Source: Litoribacterium kuwaitense (GTDB lineage: Bacteria > Bacillota > Bacilli > Bacillales > DSM-28697). Taken from it: a DNA stretch of 64,000 nucleotides. The notes under the pieces were generated by a model, which saw only the letters and a program-made list of their open reading frames with translations, was not told the DNA's origin and made no database searches. The DNA lies in the NCBI RefSeq assembly GCF_011058155.1, contig NZ_JAALFC010000006.1, forward strand, positions 1 to 64,000. The letters are read 5' to 3'. Both the position numbers and the translations under genes were made by a program. Of this stretch, positions 27,560 through 36,518 are shown in pieces (position 1 is the first letter of the stretch; every line of letters begins with the position of its first letter).

Positions 27560-28029
27560 TGGAAACGGCACATATTCTATCCATCTACCATGATTCGGTT
27601 GTTGACGGGGAAGGTTTACGTACAGTTATCTTTTTTGCGGGCTGTCCACATCATTGTCAGGGGTGTCACAACCCTTCGTCGTGGAATAAAAGAAATGGGC
27701 ATGAGATGACTATTGAGCAAATTGTTCAACAGTCACTCAACCCGTTAACCAATATCACGTTCAGTGGGGGAGAACCTTTTGATCAAGCAAGGACAGCAGC
27801 GAAAGTAGCTCAACAGCTTAAAACATACGGGAAAAATATCTGGGCCTATACAGGATGGACACTTGAAGAGCTTTTGGAAAGTCAGCACCCCGACCAGTTA
27901 GAACTTTTAAACTATGTTGACGTGCTAGTCGATGGACGATTTAAAATAGAGGAAAGGGATATTGCGCTGTCTTTTCGTGGCAGTCGTAATCAAAGAATTA
28001 TTGATATGAAGCAGTATCGTTATCAATAG
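27556..28029 (+). CDS. nrdG: Anaerobic ribonucleotide reductase activating protein (radical SAM)
   Basis: A 157-residue radical-SAM enzyme that installs the glycyl radical on NrdD. The cluster motif is GCPHHCQGCHNPSSW (CX3CX2C), and the SAM-contact motif TFSGGEPF is present. ATG 27556 overlaps the nrdD stop by four bases. A hairpin follows, closing the two-gene operon. Confidence 0.96.
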   Translation: MMETAHILSIYHDSVVDGEGLRTVIFFAGCPHHCQGCHNPSSWNKRNGHEMTIEQIVQQSLNPLTNITFSGGEPFDQARTAAKVAQQLKTYGKNIWAYTGWTLEELLESQHPDQLELLNYVDVLVDGRFKIEERDIALSFRGSRNQRIIDMKQYRYQ

Positions 28030-28045
28030 TAAAAAAGGAATTGCT

Positions 28046-28087
28046 GAAGTGTAGATAGCCCATGTGCTCTTGTCTACACTTCTTTCT
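28046..28087 (+). terminator. Probable terminator after nrdDG
   Basis: GAAGTGTAGA (28046-28055) pairs perfectly with TCTACACTTC (28073-28082) around a 17-base loop, followed by TTTCT. Confidence 0.65.
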
Positions 28088-28650
28088 ACTGGATTGACGT
28101 AGACACTATTTTTTCATGTAATTTGATTGAACGGATGTGTGAAGGTGTTCGTTCGCACTGACCGATAATGAGTGGGACCTGTAACAACATGGTGTATCTC
28201 TTTTAGAATCGAAAAATGTTTTGTGGAACTTAGTATTGCTGGACATCCACATGAAAGAATATCCGAATTTTTTACAGAGAAGTATTGCCAATGCGAAGCA
28301 GTATCGTGATTGTGGTCTTTAGGTCAGGGGTAATTGTTAAGAGGGAGCAAAAAGTGTAATCTCAAGGTTGTTTTCAGAAAATTACTATGTAAATACAGTG
28401 AGAATTTGGCAGTGGTGTTATGACATCATGAGTAAGTTTGTTTTATGTAAAGTTATTACATCTCATCATTAAATAGATGTTACCTATAAAATGGATCATG
28501 ATTAAAAGGATTGAAATGACAGTGCCATAGATTTTTTCATAATCTGCCAAGAAGAATCATGGATTGATAAATTATTTTTTTCTGTATAATTTACTCAATG
28601 AAAGCGAAAAAGCAGGAAAGCAGCAATGTAGTAAAAAAGGGGGATTTAAT
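28088..28650. other. Intergenic region upstream of the TrpXYZ-type operon
   Basis: About 560 AT-rich bases. A small minus-strand frame at 28106-28291 has no family resemblance or ribosome binding site and is discounted. I looked for a T-box (the conserved TGGNACCGCG element) because such transporters often carry one, and found none. The leader just before the gene contains AAGGGGG at normal spacing. Confidence 0.4.
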
Positions 28651-29712
28651 ATGATGGAGAAGCAGAAGTTTTTGATTATTTTAGCAGCGTTCTTTCTTCT
28701 TCTGCTCGCCGCGTGTGGCGGGGGACAAAACGGAGAAGCAGATGGGGCGGAGACAGAAAGTACTGAAACGGAGAGCACAGACACAGATCAGACTTCTGAA
28801 ACTGAAGAAGCAACAAATGAAAACGACGAGTCATACCTCGTTGGCGTTTCGCAAATTGTTCAGCATCCGTCGTTGGACAATGCAACAGAAGGGTTTAAAG
28901 CAGCTCTCGAAGAATCTGGTTTAAACGTTGAATTTGACGAGCAAAACGCCCAAGGAGATCAAAATAACGTTCGCAACATTGTAAATAATTTTATTAGTAG
29001 TGAAGCGGATCTCATCTTTGCCAACGCAACACCAATGGCACAAGGTGCGTTAGCGGCAACGCAGGATATTCCGGTTGTGTTTACATCCGTGACCGATCCA
29101 GTTGGTGCTGAATTGGTCGAGTCGTTGGAAGCGCCGGGTGGGAATGTCACAGGGACAACCGATTTAGCTCCTGATGCCATGCAAAAATCCGTCGATTTTA
29201 TGGCGAATGAGTTAGGTGCACAATCGATTGGCATGGTGTATAGCGCCGGGGAACAAAACTCGGTTCGCCAAGTTGAATTAGCGCAAGCAGCTGCTAAGGA
29301 AGCAGGCGTGACGATTGAAGAAGCAACCGTTGCGACAAGTGCTGACGTTTTGACATCAGCAGAGAGCCTTGTCGGAAAAGTCGATGCTTTTTATATTGTG
29401 ACAGATAATACGGTCGTATCTGCGCTTGAATCTGTCATCCAAGTCGCTGAGGACAACGGAATTCCGTTGTTTGTCGGTGAATTAGACTCTGTAGATCGAG
29501 GCGGATTTGGCGGATTTGGCTTCTCTTATCATGATATCGGCTATGCCGCCGGTGAAATGGCAGCCGCGATTTTGGAAGGGGAAGACCCGGCGGATGTTCC
29601 TGTTCAAACGCCTCAGTCGTTAAAATTGACGTTGAATAAAGGCGCTGCTGAGCGTATGGGCGTTGAATGGAAAGACGAGTGGGACGACCTCGCTGAAGAC
29701 ATTATTGAGTAA
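28651..29712 (+). CDS. ABC transporter substrate-binding lipoprotein (TrpX/BMP-like, DUF534 family)
   Basis: A lipoprotein of about 353 residues: signal peptide FLIILAAFFLLLLAAC with the lipobox cysteine, a Glu/Thr/Ser-rich linker, then a periplasmic-binding-protein fold opening with YLVGVSQIVQHPSLD. The pattern ATPMAQGALAAT...PVVFTSVTDPVGA is that of the ABC substrate-binding family often called TrpX in Firmicutes, linked to tryptophan or related ligands; ligand specificity is inferred, not shown. The frame opens earlier, but ATG 28651 follows the AAGGGGG site. First gene of a three-gene uptake operon. Confidence 0.88.
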   Translation: MMEKQKFLIILAAFFLLLLAACGGGQNGEADGAETESTETESTDTDQTSETEEATNENDESYLVGVSQIVQHPSLDNATEGFKAALEESGLNVEFDEQNAQGDQNNVRNIVNNFISSEADLIFANATPMAQGALAATQDIPVVFTSVTDPVGAELVESLEAPGGNVTGTTDLAPDAMQKSVDFMANELGAQSIGMVYSAGEQNSVRQVELAQAAAKEAGVTIEEATVATSADVLTSAESLVGKVDAFYIVTDNTVVSALESVIQVAEDNGIPLFVGELDSVDRGGFGGFGFSYHDIGYAAGEMAAAILEGEDPADVPVQTPQSLKLTLNKGAAERMGVEWKDEWDDLAEDIIE

Positions 29713-29742
29713 AAAGATCATTTAAGAAAGGAATGAAGCCCT

Positions 29743-30696
29743 GTGTCGATCTGGTTTACTGGCTCCTTAGAAATGGGATTAATCTACGGCATCATGGCAC
29801 TCGGCGTCTATCTCTCCTTTCGCGTGCTTGACTTCCCCGATTTAACCGTTGATGGAAGTTTTGTCACAGGGGGAGCCGTCGCTGCGCTTATGATTACAAA
29901 TGGAATACATCCCTTGCTGGCTACGATTGCTGCACTTGCAGCAGGGTTTTTGGCTGGATGTATCACGGGATTATTAAATACTAAAGGAAAAATCAATGCG
30001 CTGCTCTCAGGTATTTTAATGATGATTGCATTGTATTCCATTAATTTGCGGATTATGGGACAGCCCAACCTGCCATTATTAAACGATGAAACATTGCTTT
30101 CGCAGTTTGAGGGCGTGCTTGGCGGCAACGAGTGGAGCACGATGATTTTCATGGTTGTGCTCGTTCTGCTCGTCAAGGTCATCGTCGATCTCTTTTTGAA
30201 AACAGAGGTCGGTTTGGCTTTGCGCTCCACGGGAGACAACGCGCGGATGAGTCGAAGCTTTTCCGCGAATACGAACACTTTAACGGTACTAGGGCTCGGC
30301 CTTTCGAATGGTCTTGTTGCACTTTCAGGTGCGTTCTTCGCTCAATACAGCAAGTTTAGTGATGTAAGCATGGGAATTGGGATGATCGTGATCGGCCTTG
30401 CCTCTGTCATCATCGGCGAAGCACTTTTCGGCAAAAAAACGATCATGCGTGTCACGCTCAGTGTTATTCTTGGGGCGATTATCTATCGTATCGTCGTGGC
30501 GCTCGCCTTACGAGTCGGCTTTTTAGACACGGGAGATATGAAGCTGATTACAGCTGTGATCGTTATTATCGCGCTCATCGTACCGCGCCAAGTCGATGTA
30601 TACCGAGAGAAGGCACGCCGGAAGCGAAAACGGCAGGCTCTCCAAATGAACGGTAAAGGGGGGAACGGGATTGCTCCAGCTAAATCAGATCTCTAA
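29743..30696 (+). CDS. ABC transporter permease (TrpY-like)
   Basis: A 317-residue membrane protein with eight to nine hydrophobic segments, of the branched-chain-amino-acid-type permease fold: FRVLDFPDLTVDGSFVTGG near the N-terminus, GLALRSTGDNARMSRSF as the ATPase-coupling loop, and a lysine-rich C-terminal tail. GTG 29743 follows AAAGGAATG. It overlaps the ATPase gene by 26 bases, so the subunits are coupled in translation. Confidence 0.92.
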   Translation: MSIWFTGSLEMGLIYGIMALGVYLSFRVLDFPDLTVDGSFVTGGAVAALMITNGIHPLLATIAALAAGFLAGCITGLLNTKGKINALLSGILMMIALYSINLRIMGQPNLPLLNDETLLSQFEGVLGGNEWSTMIFMVVLVLLVKVIVDLFLKTEVGLALRSTGDNARMSRSFSANTNTLTVLGLGLSNGLVALSGAFFAQYSKFSDVSMGIGMIVIGLASVIIGEALFGKKTIMRVTLSVILGAIIYRIVVALALRVGFLDTGDMKLITAVIVIIALIVPRQVDVYREKARRKRKRQALQMNGKGGNGIAPAKSDL

Positions 30697-31468
30697 AGTG
30701 TTTAACGAAGGGACCGTCGATGAAAAAAATGCTTTGGAACAAATTCAGCTGATCCTTGAGCCAGGAGACTTCGTAACCATTATTGGCAGTAATGGTGCCG
30801 GGAAATCGACGTTGATGAATACCATTTCAGGAGCCCTTGAGCCAGATGTTGGCGAAGTTATTTTAGATCATAAAGATGTGACACACTTAAAGGAGCATCA
30901 GCGAGCGCGTATGATTGGCAGGGTCTTCCAGGATCCTATGGCCGGCACAGCTCCAACAATGACCATTGAGGAAAATATGGCCATTGCTTACAGCCGAACG
31001 GCACGTCGTTCCTCTTTTCGTTTAGGAATTCTCAAGTCAAGAAAATCATTTTTTAAAGAGCAGCTTGAATTGCTCGGTCTAGGTTTGGAAAATCGTTTTG
31101 GTGCCAAGGTCGGTCTTTTATCGGGTGGTGAGCGCCAAGCTTTGTCCTTATTAATGGCGACATTCACTTCACCTTCATTATTACTTTTAGATGAGCATAC
31201 AGCTGCACTAGACCCATCAAGGGCTGAGTTAATTACGAGGCTTACGAAAGAGATCGTTGAGCGGGTTGAGCTGACGACCCTTATGGTGACGCATAATATG
31301 CAGCAAGCGCTCGATTTAGGAAATCGTCTAATCATGATGGATAAAGGGCAAATCATATTTGAAGCATCCGGTGCCGACAAAGAGGCACTGACGATTGAAC
31401 AGCTGATGAAAGCTTTTGAGCAAATTCGCGGTGAACAGATGGGGAATGACCGTGCGTTGCTCGGATGA
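30671..31468 (+). CDS. ABC transporter ATP-binding protein (TrpZ-like)
   Basis: A 265-residue ATPase with Walker A GSNGAGKSTLMNTIS, signature LLSGGERQALSLLMA, Walker B LLLLDEHTAALDP and the switch histidine in MVTHNM. Walker B ends in DEHTAALD rather than DEPTSALD, a variant common in this subfamily. TTG 30671 follows AAAGGGGGGAACGG inside the permease gene. It powers the lipoprotein-permease pair upstream. Confidence 0.94.
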   Translation: MLQLNQISKVFNEGTVDEKNALEQIQLILEPGDFVTIIGSNGAGKSTLMNTISGALEPDVGEVILDHKDVTHLKEHQRARMIGRVFQDPMAGTAPTMTIEENMAIAYSRTARRSSFRLGILKSRKSFFKEQLELLGLGLENRFGAKVGLLSGGERQALSLLMATFTSPSLLLLDEHTAALDPSRAELITRLTKEIVERVELTTLMVTHNMQQALDLGNRLIMMDKGQIIFEASGADKEALTIEQLMKAFEQIRGEQMGNDRALLG

Positions 31469-31490
31469 GGGAATGCAATATATAGTGCGG

Positions 31491-31540
31491 AAAAGCTGAC
31501 GGCCTTTTATAAAGTAAAGGTAGTCGGCTTTTCTTTTTAA
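31491..31540 (+). terminator. Intrinsic terminator of the TrpXYZ-type operon
   Basis: A long imperfect stem from AAAAGC (31491) to GCTTTT (ending 31532), including GCCTTT/AAAGG, followed by CTTTTT. Confidence 0.8.
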
Positions 31541-31587
31541 GAGTGTCCGTCTACAATGAAAGAAGAGATTATGTTGGAAGGAGATTA

Positions 31588-32580
31588 ATGATGTTATTTT
31601 TAGATAATTTAGGTCATACAGACCCTCGTTACAATCTTGCTATGGAGGAGTACGCTCTTAAAAACCTCCCGTTAAATGACTCTTATTTATTGTTTTACAT
31701 CAACCAGCCCTCGATTATTGTCGGAAAAAACCAAAACACGCTTGAGGAAATTAACCCTCAATTTGTCGATGATAATGACATCATCGTTGTACGACGTTTG
31801 TCCGGCGGGGGCGCTGTCTATCACGATTTAGGAAACTTAAATTTTAGTTTTATTACAAAGGATGATGGCGAAAGCTTCCATAACTTTAAAAAATTTACCG
31901 AACCAGTTATTCAAGCACTGCAGCGTTTTGGCGTTCAAGCTGAGCTAAGCGGGCGAAACGATATCGTTGCTGAGGGTAAAAAGATTTCCGGAAACGCCAT
32001 GTTCGCAACGAAAGGACGCATGTTTAGCCACGGCACTTTGATGTTTGATTCGGAGATCGAAAATGTCGTTTCGGCACTTAATGTAAAAATGGATAAAATT
32101 GCTTCGAAAGGCATTAAATCCATTCGTAGTCGCGTGACAAATATTTTAGAATTAATGGACGAGGAAATGAGTATTGAACAATTTAAACAACTCTTGCTTC
32201 GTTACATTTTTGATACAGAAGGAGATATACCGAAGTACGAATGGACGGAAAAAGACTTACAAGCCATCCAGGAGCTTTCTGAAAAACGATATCAGCAATG
32301 GGATTGGAATTATGGACGTTCACCTAAGTTTAATGTCCAGCACTCTCATCGCTTTCCCGTAGGACAAGTTGATATCCGGCTTGACGTCGTCAAAGGGAAA
32401 ATTAAAGACAGTAAGATCTTTGGTGACTTTTTCGGTGTTGGCGACGTAAATGATATTGAAGCACGGTTAAATGGAGCCATTTACTCAAAAGAAGGCATTG
32501 AAAAGGCCCTAGAAGATGTGGATATTCAACATTACTTTGGCAACGTTTCTAAAGAAGAAATTGTAAGCTTATTATTTTAA
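31588..32580 (+). CDS. lplJ: Lipoate-protein ligase
   Basis: A 330-residue LplA-family ligase that activates free lipoate with ATP and attaches it to 2-oxoacid dehydrogenase E2 and GcvH proteins. The motifs INQPSIIVGKNQNT, VVRRLSGGGAVYHDLGNLN and LSGRNDIVAEGKKISGNA, with the catalytic lysine region, are all present and closely resemble B. subtilis LplJ as I remember it. Start ATG 31588 (or 31591) behind GAAGGAG; the frame opens earlier without a site. Single-gene unit after the ABC operon. Confidence 0.95.
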   Translation: MMLFLDNLGHTDPRYNLAMEEYALKNLPLNDSYLLFYINQPSIIVGKNQNTLEEINPQFVDDNDIIVVRRLSGGGAVYHDLGNLNFSFITKDDGESFHNFKKFTEPVIQALQRFGVQAELSGRNDIVAEGKKISGNAMFATKGRMFSHGTLMFDSEIENVVSALNVKMDKIASKGIKSIRSRVTNILELMDEEMSIEQFKQLLLRYIFDTEGDIPKYEWTEKDLQAIQELSEKRYQQWDWNYGRSPKFNVQHSHRFPVGQVDIRLDVVKGKIKDSKIFGDFFGVGDVNDIEARLNGAIYSKEGIEKALEDVDIQHYFGNVSKEEIVSLLF

Positions 32581-32631
32581 TATTTTTTGAAAAAAGTCCC
32601 AATAAGACCCCCAATAATTCCCTGTAATAAA

Positions 32632-32653
32632 AGAACGTGCGTTCGATTATAAT
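32632..32653 (+). promoter_or_regulatory. LexA (DinR) box overlapping a promoter before the yhjD-like gene
   Basis: AGAACGTGCGTTCG (32632-32645) contains a perfect GAAC-GTGC-GTTC core and fits CGAACRNRYGTTYC at 12 of 14 positions. TATAAT (32648-32653) follows immediately, so bound LexA would block the -10 region. The -35 is weak. Confidence 0.72.
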
Positions 32654-32675
32654 GGGCGTTAAGGGGGTTCTTTTT

Positions 32676-33068
32676 ATGGGGCAACGTTGGTCGGATGAGG
32701 AAGTGCAAATCATTGACAGATTTATTGAGGTGTCTTATGCACGGAAGGTGCTTACGAGAGACTTAGCTTTGCTGCAGGCTGGGCAATGCGCATGGAAGCT
32801 GCTACAGCCATATGAAAGACTGCTAAGACGTGTGTTGCAGCAAATGTCGGAAGAACTTTATCAAACGAAAAATGAGCTGGCTGCAAATCGTATCGTGATT
32901 CATGAAGAAGAGCGCCAAAAACAATATGATGGTACGACGCGTCTTATTTTTAGGGTCTTTTTCAGAGGGTATGAGCGAAAAAGAGAATGGCAGGGTACAC
33001 ACCTGCGCCAGCGCGTTGAAAAGACCATTGATGCTTATTTTCAGCGCAATTGTCAACAGACCTCTTAA
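32676..33068 (+). CDS. yhjD: YhjD-like helical protein, probable SOS gene
   Basis: A 130-residue, strongly helical, charged protein resembling B. subtilis YhjD in size and pattern (VLTRDLALLQAG...LKxPYxxLxxR, RVFFRGYERKREW, ending RQRVEKTIDAYF). The function is unknown. ATG 32676 follows AAGGGGG; the earlier start at 32637 lacks a site. The LexA box in its promoter suggests DNA-damage induction. Thirty bases separate it from the membrane protease gene. Confidence 0.72.
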   Translation: MGQRWSDEEVQIIDRFIEVSYARKVLTRDLALLQAGQCAWKLLQPYERLLRRVLQQMSEELYQTKNELAANRIVIHEEERQKQYDGTTRLIFRVFFRGYERKREWQGTHLRQRVEKTIDAYFQRNCQQTS

Positions 33069-33098
33069 AAATTGGATGATGATTGAGGAGGGGTAACT

Positions 33099-34355
33099 CT
33101 GAAAACGTGGTATCGCTATATGGTTTTTGGATATGTAGGTTATGCGCTTTGCATCGTGGCGTATTTTACATGGGGAGTCTCCTTTAACGTTCCAGAGGTT
33201 TATAAGGGAACACCTGCAGATCCTCATACATTTCTATCAGCAGGGGAATGGTCAGCTCATGTCGCCATGGTCCGGCTACGTGCAGTCGTTTTTTTTCTGA
33301 AGTCTCCTCTAATATGGCTTGCCTTAGTGGGTTTGATTTGGACTCCAGCTGGGAAAGAGCTTCAGTCGCGCATTAAACAAAAATTTCCCGAAAAAATTCA
33401 TGTCCCTATATTTGCGCTGTTCGTGCTCACTATCGCGCAAATCATTTCCCTGCCTTTTCGTTTTGCACAGTATCGTTTGGCATTTAGAGAAGTGTTAAAT
33501 GTACAGTCGTTTTTTGAATGGTTTACTGATTTTTGGCTTGGCTTTGTCGTCAATGCATTGTTACTCGTTTTTCTTGTCACTTTTGTCTTCATTTTGATCA
33601 AAAGGTTTCGCTATTGGTGGCTGATTCTTTGGACGTTTGTCACACCGCTGGCTATAGCCTATGTGCTCATTCAGCCCGTTTGGATTGAACCACTATTTTA
33701 TGAAACGACTCCATTGGAAGGTACACCGATCGCACACGAGATTCGCTCGTTTGCAAATCGGCATGATATTGGCGTAGAGCATTTGTATGAAATGAATCGT
33801 TCTTCGACTAGCACAGCTTTAAACGCATTTGTTTATGGGATTGGGGATAGTGCTCGCATTGTCGTTTGGGATAATACATTAAAAGCATTGCCTCTTCAGG
33901 CGGTTTTATATATTACAGCTCATGAGTTTGGACACTTTCAAGACAAACATTTTTATCTCGGTCTTGCTAGCGTTATATTGTTCATGTTTCCTGTTTTGTA
34001 TATTGTTCATCGCTGCATCCATTGGTTCGCACATAAGGCTGGGCACCTTTCACTTACAGATGCGCGCACCGTGCCGTTTCTTCTTCTCATTGTGAGCATC
34101 ATGATGTTTTTATCTTCTCCCCTTCAGCAAGGCGTCTCGCGTGGTATGGAGTATGAAGCAGATCGCTTTGCATTAGAAGCCTCCTCAGAGCCAGAAGCTG
34201 GGATAGCAGCGTATCAAGCCATTGCAAAACGTAATTTCTCCACAGCGTATCCACCGCCATGGGTGCAATTTTGGACAGCAAGTCACCCGCCTATTGTTGA
34301 GCGAATTTATCGAATTTGGCGTTATCTTGAAACATCTAGGTCAAGTGTTCCGTAA
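33099..34355 (+). CDS. M48-family membrane metalloprotease, YhfN-like, with probable CTG start
   Basis: A polytopic CAAX-protease-like (Ste24) enzyme of about 418 residues. The zinc motif HEFGHFQDKH (HEXXH) lies near residue 270 and the third ligand in MEYEADRFALEAS; several membrane helices flank it. Substrates are unknown. No ATG/GTG/TTG stands at a proper distance from the strong GAGGAGG at 33084-33090; CTG 33099 does, and it starts a sequence (KTWYRYMVFGY) aligning with the YhfN N-terminus. ATG 33120 is the conventional alternative. Confidence 0.85.
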   Translation: MKTWYRYMVFGYVGYALCIVAYFTWGVSFNVPEVYKGTPADPHTFLSAGEWSAHVAMVRLRAVVFFLKSPLIWLALVGLIWTPAGKELQSRIKQKFPEKIHVPIFALFVLTIAQIISLPFRFAQYRLAFREVLNVQSFFEWFTDFWLGFVVNALLLVFLVTFVFILIKRFRYWWLILWTFVTPLAIAYVLIQPVWIEPLFYETTPLEGTPIAHEIRSFANRHDIGVEHLYEMNRSSTSTALNAFVYGIGDSARIVVWDNTLKALPLQAVLYITAHEFGHFQDKHFYLGLASVILFMFPVLYIVHRCIHWFAHKAGHLSLTDARTVPFLLLIVSIMMFLSSPLQQGVSRGMEYEADRFALEASSEPEAGIAAYQAIAKRNFSTAYPPPWVQFWTASHPPIVERIYRIWRYLETSRSSVP

Positions 34356-34397
34356 ATAATTGTAATGAGTGAATAGATCAGAAGGTGGCGAAGGAAT

Positions 34398-35333
34398 GTG
34401 AAGGTCATTAATGAACGATTGTGGGATATCGAAGAATGCTTACAGAAGGAAGAGAGATTCAAACGACGGTTAGATGATGTCATGCAAGAATTGGATGACA
34501 TTCGACAGAAAAAGGAGCATCTCTTAGAAAGATTGCAAAAAGAAGAAGAAGATGTGGAGCAGTTGACAGGCTTTCATCCGTATAATGTATTTTACCGTTT
34601 AATGGGAACGAAAGAGGAACGGCTTTTAAAAGAAAGGCAAGAAGCAGCACAGGCAAAGCTTTCGTATGATGAAATTATTCAGGCTGAAAATGACCTTCAA
34701 CAAGAAGCGGCAGCTTATCGAGAAGAGATTGCAAAGCTAGGCACTCTGCATCAGGAATACGAGGAACTCCTAAAAGAAAAAGAGGACTTTTTAAAGAACC
34801 AGGATTCATTTACCCGTAAAGCGTTAGAGGAACTTATTCAAAAAGAACAAGAGACTCACGCGCTAGGTAAAGAGTTAGATGAAGCAGTCAATGCAGGAAA
34901 AGCTGTTCAAAGGGCTCTAAATGAGGCGATTGCTTCGTTTGAAAAAGCAAGCTCATGGGGGACCTTTGACATGTTTGGCGGTGGTCTAATATCGACCGCA
35001 ATAAAGCAGTCGCATATGGGAGATGGGAGAGAGATTGTGCATCGTGCTCAGCAGGCTTTACGTAGATTTAAAAGAGAACTAAAAGACGTCCAGCATTCAC
35101 TTGACCTTCACCTTGAAGCTGATGGATTTAGTCAATTTGCAGACTTCTTTTTTGACGGATTGATTACGGATTGGGTTGTTCAAGGAGAGATAGAGCTTTC
35201 ATTAGAGCACCTAAAAAAGCAAAATCAAGAAGTTCGGCGCGTTTTACGAATCATTGAGCAGCATAGTCTCGAGGTAAAAAAAGAGGAAGACCAATACAGC
35301 GATGCGCGAAAACGACTGGTTATGAATTCGTAA
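34398..35333 (+). CDS. Coiled-coil protein of unknown function
   Basis: A 311-residue, highly charged protein, nearly all helix, with heptad-like stretches at residues 1-55, 75-165 and 265-310. Between them is a glycine-bearing segment WGTFDMFGGGLISTAIKQSHM that looks like the family signature. I do not recognise a named family. GTG 34398 follows GAAGGTGG. The 85 bases after the stop are open in another frame and read YVDDLEGYDLIIGGKPF..., so the C-terminus may be longer if one extra A is present near 35327. Confidence 0.7.
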   Translation: MKVINERLWDIEECLQKEERFKRRLDDVMQELDDIRQKKEHLLERLQKEEEDVEQLTGFHPYNVFYRLMGTKEERLLKERQEAAQAKLSYDEIIQAENDLQQEAAAYREEIAKLGTLHQEYEELLKEKEDFLKNQDSFTRKALEELIQKEQETHALGKELDEAVNAGKAVQRALNEAIASFEKASSWGTFDMFGGGLISTAIKQSHMGDGREIVHRAQQALRRFKRELKDVQHSLDLHLEADGFSQFADFFFDGLITDWVVQGEIELSLEHLKKQNQEVRRVLRIIEQHSLEVKKEEDQYSDARKRLVMNS

Positions 35334-35451
35334 ATACGTCGATGATCTAGAAGGGTATGACTTGATCATCGGCGGGAAACCCTTTAAGCTTAAAACAATC
35401 CGCAGAATCAGTCGTTAAAGAAATAGAGAAAAAGCCTAAGGAGGGTGTTTT

Positions 35452-35970
35452 TTGGAAACATTGCAATCGGTTACAGAAATCTTAAATCAACGTGGCAGAG
35501 AGCTGCCATTGCGGCCAAAGACCTTGTGGGATGAAGAATTGTCAGAAAAAATAAAAGATCTTCCGAACAGTGAGTTGGCTCGAGAAGATGCACCGCACTG
35601 GGGCGCAGACGCACTACGTAGCGCACTTTTGTTATGGAATGATGACTTATACGCGTCTCACGAACTTTCACAGAAAATAGAACAGCCGACCGGAAGCTTT
35701 CTTCATGGTGTGATGCACCGACGAGAAGGGGACTTTTCCAATGCAAATTATTGGTTTAGAAGGGCAGGAGTACATGAAATTTATCCGGAATTAAATAAAC
35801 ACGCCTCGGAGCACTTGCCTGATTTTAACAAGTCAGCTTGGGATCCGGTAGCGTTCGTCGAAGAAGTCGAGAAAGCCACTTCACAAAAGGATGCCGTTTT
35901 AATTGTGAAATGTCAGGAAGTTCAACGTATTGAAATGGATTTGATTATTCAGTATATACGTACTCTTTAA
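35452..35970 (+). CDS. Conserved hypothetical protein with TPR-like segment
   Basis: A 172-residue soluble protein. The middle reads FLHGVMHRREGDFSNANYWFRRAGVH, a pattern of paired helices like a single TPR or Sel1 unit seen in proteins of unknown role in many bacteria. TTG 35452 follows AAGGAGGG by about seven bases, so the start is firm. Followed by a strong bidirectional terminator. Confidence 0.75.
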   Translation: METLQSVTEILNQRGRELPLRPKTLWDEELSEKIKDLPNSELAREDAPHWGADALRSALLLWNDDLYASHELSQKIEQPTGSFLHGVMHRREGDFSNANYWFRRAGVHEIYPELNKHASEHLPDFNKSAWDPVAFVEEVEKATSQKDAVLIVKCQEVQRIEMDLIIQYIRTL

Positions 35971-35977
35971 AAGTCAA

Positions 35978-36011
35978 AAACAGCCCGTTCGCTGAGATGA
36001 ACGGGCTGTTT
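35978..36011. terminator. Bidirectional intrinsic terminator
   Basis: AAACAGCCCGTTC and GAACGGGCTGTTT form a perfect 13-bp stem with an eight-base loop between convergent genes. The A/T ends serve both strands. Confidence 0.85.
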
Positions 36012-36050
36012 AATGTCATTAAACATGAATAAATGAGAGCTTTTGGGCGG

Positions 36051-36284
36051 TTAAAGGGAAGACATTAAGCGATGATATTCTTTTGAATACACCATAAACG
36101 CTTCCTTGTCTTTACGTTCTAACGCATCATCAATCTTGTCCTGTAGCTGTTGGATCCGGGCTTTTGTAAGTGCCTCATCAAGAACCATATCAATATACAG
36201 GTCAAGGACAAAGGACTTGACATTCTTTCTGTTCGACGGTGCAGATGCATACATCTTTTCAGTGTAAGAATATTCATTGTTCAT
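36051..36284 (-). CDS. IDEAL-domain protein
   Basis: A 77-residue protein with the IDEAL motif near the C-terminus (LQDKIDDALERKDKEAFMVYS), a short Bacillales domain named for its I-D-E-A-L residues. The helix before it (FVLDLYIDMVLDEAL) is conserved in such proteins. The role is unknown. ATG 36284 follows AGGGGTG by six bases; the frame's GTG at 36293 lies in that site. Confidence 0.78.
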   Translation of the reverse strand: MNNEYSYTEKMYASAPSNRKNVKSFVLDLYIDMVLDEALTKARIQQLQDKIDDALERKDKEAFMVYSKEYHRLMSSL

Positions 36285-36482
36285 ATCAATCACCCCTGAG
36301 CCCTTTTTTTATTATAGAGAGTTCATAAATCCGATGCAAGTATTTTTAAATAATTTAGAAAAAGTTATGAGAGTAAAAGTTACAGGCTGGATAAATCAGT
36401 CTTGGCGAAAGGATAAATTTTGAATTAGAGAGAAGATTACGAAAGACGAGTAACGACCAACGAGAGTGTTTGTCAAAAGAGT

Positions 36483-36508
36483 GACACGCCACAAGAAAGT
36501 GGCGTGTC
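36483..36508 (-). terminator. Terminator after the collagen-like gene
   Basis: GACACGCCAC (36483-36492) and GTGGCGTGTC (36499-36508) are a perfect 10-bp stem. On the minus strand ACTCTTTT follows. Confidence 0.7.
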
Positions 36509-36518
36509 GAATGGTGCT

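Noticed and set aside
28106..28291. 61-residue minus-strand frame
   Set aside because: No ribosome binding site or family resemblance in an AT-rich gap.
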